A stretch of 64,000 bases of DNA, from positions 1 through 64,000 of the forward strand of contig BGZK01001464.1 in the NCBI GenBank assembly GCA_005406025.1, given 5' to 3'. The position numbers and the translations under genes were made by a program. The notes beneath the pieces were generated by a model. The model made no database searches, was not told the origin of the DNA, and saw only the letters and a program-made list of their open reading frames with translations. Source of the stretch: Eumeta japonica. Its lineage: Eukaryota; Arthropoda; Insecta; Lepidoptera; Psychidae. Shown here in pieces: positions 59,812-64,000 of this stretch; the stretch's first letter is position 1; each line of letters opens with the position of its first letter.

Positions 59812-60095
59812 TTTTATACCACATAATATGTATCGAATACCTATTCAGGTATTTTGTATATATTTCGAATACAGATGTTTCGTGAAAATTCTTTAGTTTG
59901 CAATTCAAACACAGCTCTCGTATTGGATAAACCTGCACACAGGTATACAAATTATAAACAACGGAAAGTACTGGTAAAGATTTAGTTAGAGTTATCGACC
60001 TCTTCGCAACTAAAAAGGAAGGACGTTTAGATATTTTTACTTCAAGAAAAAAAATATCGATGTCGTGACATGCAGAAGATAAAACTAAAACCAAA

Positions 60096-60132
60096 TTCAT
60101 ACTGAAAATACGGAACCTATTTTCAGTATGAA
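60096..60132. repeat. Perfect 15-bp hairpin with 7-nt loop
   Basis: TTCATACTGAAAATA (60096-60110) and its exact reverse complement (60118-60132) flank CGGAACC. Confidence 0.9.
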
Positions 60133-60199
60133 ATCCACTTATGCTCGTAAATATATAGCTGAGCACACCATTGTTAGGTTATGAACACGGTCATATAAC

Positions 60200-60292
60200 A
60201 TCACGCTCCGCCGCGCGCCCCGCCCTCCGCCCGCGCCCCGTCACGCTCGGCGCCGACCCTGCGTATGCAACCGGCATTCACCTTTTTATAAA
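60200..60292. promoter_or_regulatory. GC-rich block beside a TATA box, possible promoter
   Basis: 60202-60262 is almost pure G/C with GC-box-like CCCCGCCCTCCGCCC. Next to it CCTTTTTATAAACG offers TATAAA on the plus strand (60287-60292) and TATAAAAA on the minus strand (60290-60283). Plus orientation (GC boxes then TATA) is the usual order. Minus orientation would suit the large gene starting about 4 kb downstream, with the GC block as its leader. The direction is unresolved. Confidence 0.35.
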
Positions 60293-60950
60293 CGAGGTGA
60301 TCTGTTCCACATGACTTTTTCATTTTATAATGCAACCGTATTTTATTAGCAATTCAAATTTAGGTAACGAAGGCATCGGTTCATCTTGATGTTTCACTAC
60401 TTTTTTCGTTTGTATCTACAACATATACAGTTTTTCCAAATTTTGCCATTATTATTATTAGTAAATCATAAGAATGTCTAAGAAAATGTTCTCTCGTGAC
60501 GTCACTTGTATACAAATTCTAAGCTCTTTTCTTTCCTTTTCAGATTGTAGATATATAATAATTTCTTTGCCTTTTTCAGTCACTTAAATTGGTAATTATA
60601 TTCAGTTTAAAAATTATATCTAAATAATTTTACAGGAGAACGCTCTTATTACCGTGTTGTTTGCACCTCCGAAATTGATTTACTACCTGCTAATGACTTA
60701 CAAAGCAAAGTTTTCCGTCTTACATTTGAATCTACTTATAAGGCGTTGAAGTATTATGTAAACAGGCTTGGGGAGGTTAGGATTTGTCTTATTTGCTGAC
60801 GAAGGAAGGGGATATTTTAGATCTTACATAAGGTCTAATAATAACAATAATTATAAATTAACTAGGTGTTCCTGACGCTCCGCTCGCGTATACCACAGAG
60901 TTGTTATTTAGGTTTTATTTATGAAAAAAGTAGAATTTTAGTTGGATAAG

Positions 60951-61169
60951 TCAATTATGAGATAAGTGACAATAAGACGAATACTTTTTTAATTTAAACA
61001 TTTCTAGACATTTTAGGTATTCCGTGTATTTTTCGTTTCCTATCTTGAAAACATATATTTTATTTATATCGAAGCCTCCTTGCGTAATACATTTGATGGG
61101 CGCAATTCGATCGCCCGCCGTCGACCGCTGCATGCCATTTGAAAGACAAAAGTACTTTTCGCGGGTCAT
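60951..61169 (-). CDS. Candidate small orphan ORF, 72 residues
   Basis: The ATG at 61167-61169 (context TAAGGATGA) opens MTREKYFCLSNGMQRSTAGD, continues Lys/Tyr-rich, and stops at TGA 60951-60953. The upstream 80 bp are CpG-richer than the surroundings. No domain, signal or splice sites are seen. Plausible residue content is the only support. Confidence 0.18.
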   Translation of the reverse strand: MTREKYFCLSNGMQRSTAGDRIAPIKCITQGGFDINKIYVFKIGNEKYTEYLKCLEMFKLKKYSSYCHLSHN

Positions 61170-61584
61170 CCTTAGCGCGATAACGCACCGGTAATTTTGC
61201 GACTATTGCTGGACGAAAAACGGACTGTAACACACACACCGATTGCCGGCGCTCCGGACATTTTTTATTTCAATCATATTCTACTCAATTTACTAGTACT
61301 TGTAGCCATGAAGGAGTTATTCATTCAGCATATACAATTGTAAAAAAAAAGAGAAGAAAATACAAAGGTTCAGAAATATTACCGTTCGGCTGGATCCCAT
61401 AATATCTGTAGGTACGTTAAGTAACAATATCGTTTCGATTCATAGCATTAGAAATGCGTTAGAGAAGTAAACGTAAAAAAAGAAGTAAAAAAATAAAAGA
61501 CAATATTCGACTAAGAATTCCAGACAGAGTTTTGATTGTACGTGTTGCAGCGCCTATACTTTCATAGTGTTCGGTGCTGAACGG

Positions 61585-61643
61585 AAAGATGGCGGATGCA
61601 GAAAGATGGCGGATGCAGAAAGATGGCGGATGCAGAAAGATGG
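61585..61643 (+). repeat. 17-bp tandem array of AAGATGGCGGATGCAG
   Basis: Three exact 17-bp units start at 61585, 61602 and 61619, followed by 8 bases of a fourth at 61636 (AAAGATGG, then TGAACG). Each unit carries AAGATGGCGG, the core recognised by YY1 in vertebrates and by the related insect protein Pho (GCCAT on the other strand). The 17-bp period is out of step with codons. Confidence 0.9.
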
Positions 61644-61659
61644 TGAACGTCGATTTTTA

Positions 61660-64000
61660 AATATCTACAATTATATAGCACATGAATTTTGTATATCGTT
61701 TACAGTTCATTTAGCGTAAGCCGTTTAAGCGCCCCAAAAGCGTAGCAACATTATCGTCACCGCTTATGTTAAGTTATAGGATATATTTAAAAAAATATAT
61801 ATATATTCTATAACTTAGCCGAATAACGTAGTTGCGAATTAACAAAAAAAACATGTAAGTCGAATAAGTGGTTGTCGCATAAAAAGGAGATAAACAAAAA
61901 GAGAAACGTTGAGTTGTATAATATTTGTCGATGTAAACTTTTCGATTTATATCAAGTAATGTTGTCTTTTGTTCACTTTGTTCGTTCGCTATATAAAAGA
62001 ATTGCGAAAATGCAATTCTTTACATTTTTACCAATAAATGCTGAAGATAAGTAAGTCGTTAAACTTAAATGTATAAAAGTTTGTCGGGAAATATCATTAA
62101 TGTATCAATAAATACAGCATACAAAACAAATCATATGTTTGTTTTAATTTTGATGTATATGATACATTAGATAGCAAAATAGCATATTTTTTCTAGCTGT
62201 GAACAGATTCTAAACAAATACTAAATGTTACGAGATGGGAAGCCTGTCATAACAAACCGATCTGAATCGGTTAAGCCGTTTCTGAGATTAGTGCGTATAA
62301 ACACACAAACAGGCAAAAATTAACAGAAATTAAAATAAACAGAAGTACAACGTGTATAATTTTTTTTAATATTCAATGTACACGGCTCGTTTACGATTTT
62401 ATTACATGTATAGTTTTAATAATACTATTTATGTTATGATTATACTAAACCTATATTTTATTAGAAACGAATTTATGTCTCGAGAATTGCCGTAAGTCTA
62501 CGTGCATTGATGCTAAGTGTATTAGGTTTTCAAATGAATTGATATTGAATTCGGAAAATTCCAGGTGAATTTCGATATTTAATTAAAACGTTGAAAAATT
62601 CTTACATGTATCATGGGCGCTGGTGATTTTTTTATAACCACTCATAATATAGGCGGTATAAAATCGTTAAAAAAATTGCTAATGTAATATTAGAAATACT
62701 CTCTTATTGTTATTGTAATAATTACCTATCAGATTTTTTTTGCTTACTTTGCATTTTCTAGGATATTGCATTATGCAATTTATATTACACTTTTTAAATG
62801 ATAAAATTGATTGAAAAAGAAGATTTTTATAACATCTGTAATTATGCATTCACAATATTCATATTTACACAATATATTTATTATATTTACACATTATTTG
62901 CATATTTATATTATTAATAATTAACAGGCATTAAACTCGCATATAAAAGACAACGTTCCGATTTCATTTCGACCAGGAAGACAAATTTAACAACTTTAAT
63001 GTGTAAACCTTTTTTTTCTACATACATATTAACAACGTGCAATCCGACAATCTGATCTCAAGTGCCTCCGAGCGTACATCCGCTATGCTATCGTGCGCCT
63101 TTTGTGTGTAAACCTTTCTTAATGCGGTATTGCACACAAACACATAACAACCGGGTTTCGCACACGAATATATTCCGTGATATAAACTCGACCGCGTGCT
63201 GTATTCACAATTCTTAACATATATCGAGTCTTGTGTCGTGACTGTTCGCTCTAATGACCGCACTAGTTCCGCTTATCGATAAACTTGTTTTTTTTTATCA
63301 CGCGAAATAAATATGTTTAACAAGTAAACGAAATTAAATTCGTGTTAGACAGATAGTGATCTATGTGGCAAGAACTAAATTACGCTAGTAACGTTTGGTG
63401 TATGTTATTAAATGTAAGATAAAATTAAATGTGTAAGCGAGTGGAACCATTCGAAATTCATGTCCATTACACCCAAAAAACTATTAAGTATATAAAACAC
63501 AAACTTGGGAATTATCGAGTTATTAATATATACAGTCAAACTCATACTCAGGGCCGACAACAAAATTATGTATAATGGAAACCAAAATATAATCTATGAT
63601 AGTATTATATGTATTTATTCGATTGTAACGAATTCGCTGAAATATCTGGGCTGATTTTAAAGAACATATCGCCTTGAAAATCAGTCCAGCTCGGCTCCTT
63701 TTATGCTTTAGCATCAATGAAAGAACCGAAAATATAAGGATCGTATCGACACTTCCTCCTCGCTAATTCGACTCGCCGCTATCGATATTTTTAAACGTTA
63801 ACAATTTTTACATATTCAATATCCATGCAACGTTTTCAGAGGTATATCTGTATCAAAGTAAATTAGAGCTGGCGCCAAAACACTTCAAGTGCTAAGCTGG
63901 TATTTATAATCCGTGTTCAGACTTTGTATGCGTGGACTTCGTTTAAAAATCAACTAATTTTCCGTGACCTCATTTTAATGAAATAGATGCTAGGCATACT
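61660..64000. other. AT-rich, no gene
   Basis: 62255-62345 (GATCTGAATCGGTTAAGCCG, then AAACACACAAACAGGCAAAA) is a retroelement tail. A frame at 63018-63263 on the minus strand begins only at GTG and has no splice support. Nothing else is recognised. Confidence 0.4.

Noticed and set aside
59795..60166. A 123-codon minus-strand frame
   Set aside because: It runs through the perfect inverted repeat at 60096-60132 and AT-rich DNA; no coding signature.
63018..63263. An 81-codon minus-strand frame
   Set aside because: It has only a GTG at the start and no acceptor with a pyrimidine tract.

Overview
The window is eukaryotic nuclear DNA, most likely from a moth or butterfly. It is AT-rich, has GT-AG introns and very low gene density. 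It is littered with decayed repeats of types I associate with lepidopteran genomes: a family opening with GGGTTCC and carrying GTCCGTCCGT, non-LTR retrotransposon 3' ends, hAT-like MITEs and foldback elements. I found no rRNA, tRNA, snRNA, CRISPR array or bacterial-type operon. All identifications are by eye, without database searches.

Only one gene is solid, a multi-exon gene on the minus strand at about 51.8-56.3 kb. Its 2.5-kb exon (53753-56271) encodes about 839 residues of an acidic, serine-rich protein with a basic C-terminal tail. The frame runs on across a good intron into a 134-bp exon (51943-52076) and probably into a 32-bp micro-exon (51799-51830). Neither the true N-terminus nor the C-terminus is placed, so the gene probably extends beyond what is resolved. 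I do not recognise the family.

Other coding candidates are weaker. At 5.2-6.1 kb there is a minus-strand N-terminal exon whose frame seems broken by one base (5242-5376), and a divergently oriented short plus-strand ORF with its own TATA box (5744-6055). A plus-strand internal exon with excellent splice sites lies at 22143-22338. Two mutually exclusive exons, one per strand, occupy a GC-rich patch at 31.1-31.3 kb. A minus-strand ORF fills the strongest GC island (43.9-44.2 kb). Several ORFs of 70-105 codons are listed with low confidence.

Repeats by region: 0-10 kb has a 260-bp foldback element, a reversed LINE tail and a perfect 15-bp hairpin. 12-16 kb has two LINE tails (one with a frameshifted reverse-transcriptase C-terminus) and a GGGTTCC repeat. 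19.4-20.8 kb is a 1.46-kb element with about 185-bp terminal inverted repeats and TTAA at both edges. 22.4 and 47.6 kb hold two copies of one hAT-like MITE with 8-bp target duplications. 26-37 kb holds insertions, two copies of a dispersed repeat and another LINE tail. 58.9-61.7 kb holds a GGGTTCC repeat, an 18-bp minisatellite, a hairpin and a 17-bp tandem array of YY1/Pho-like motifs. Most of the remaining sequence is intronic or intergenic AT-rich DNA punctuated by GC-rich islands that may be promoters or regulatory elements.
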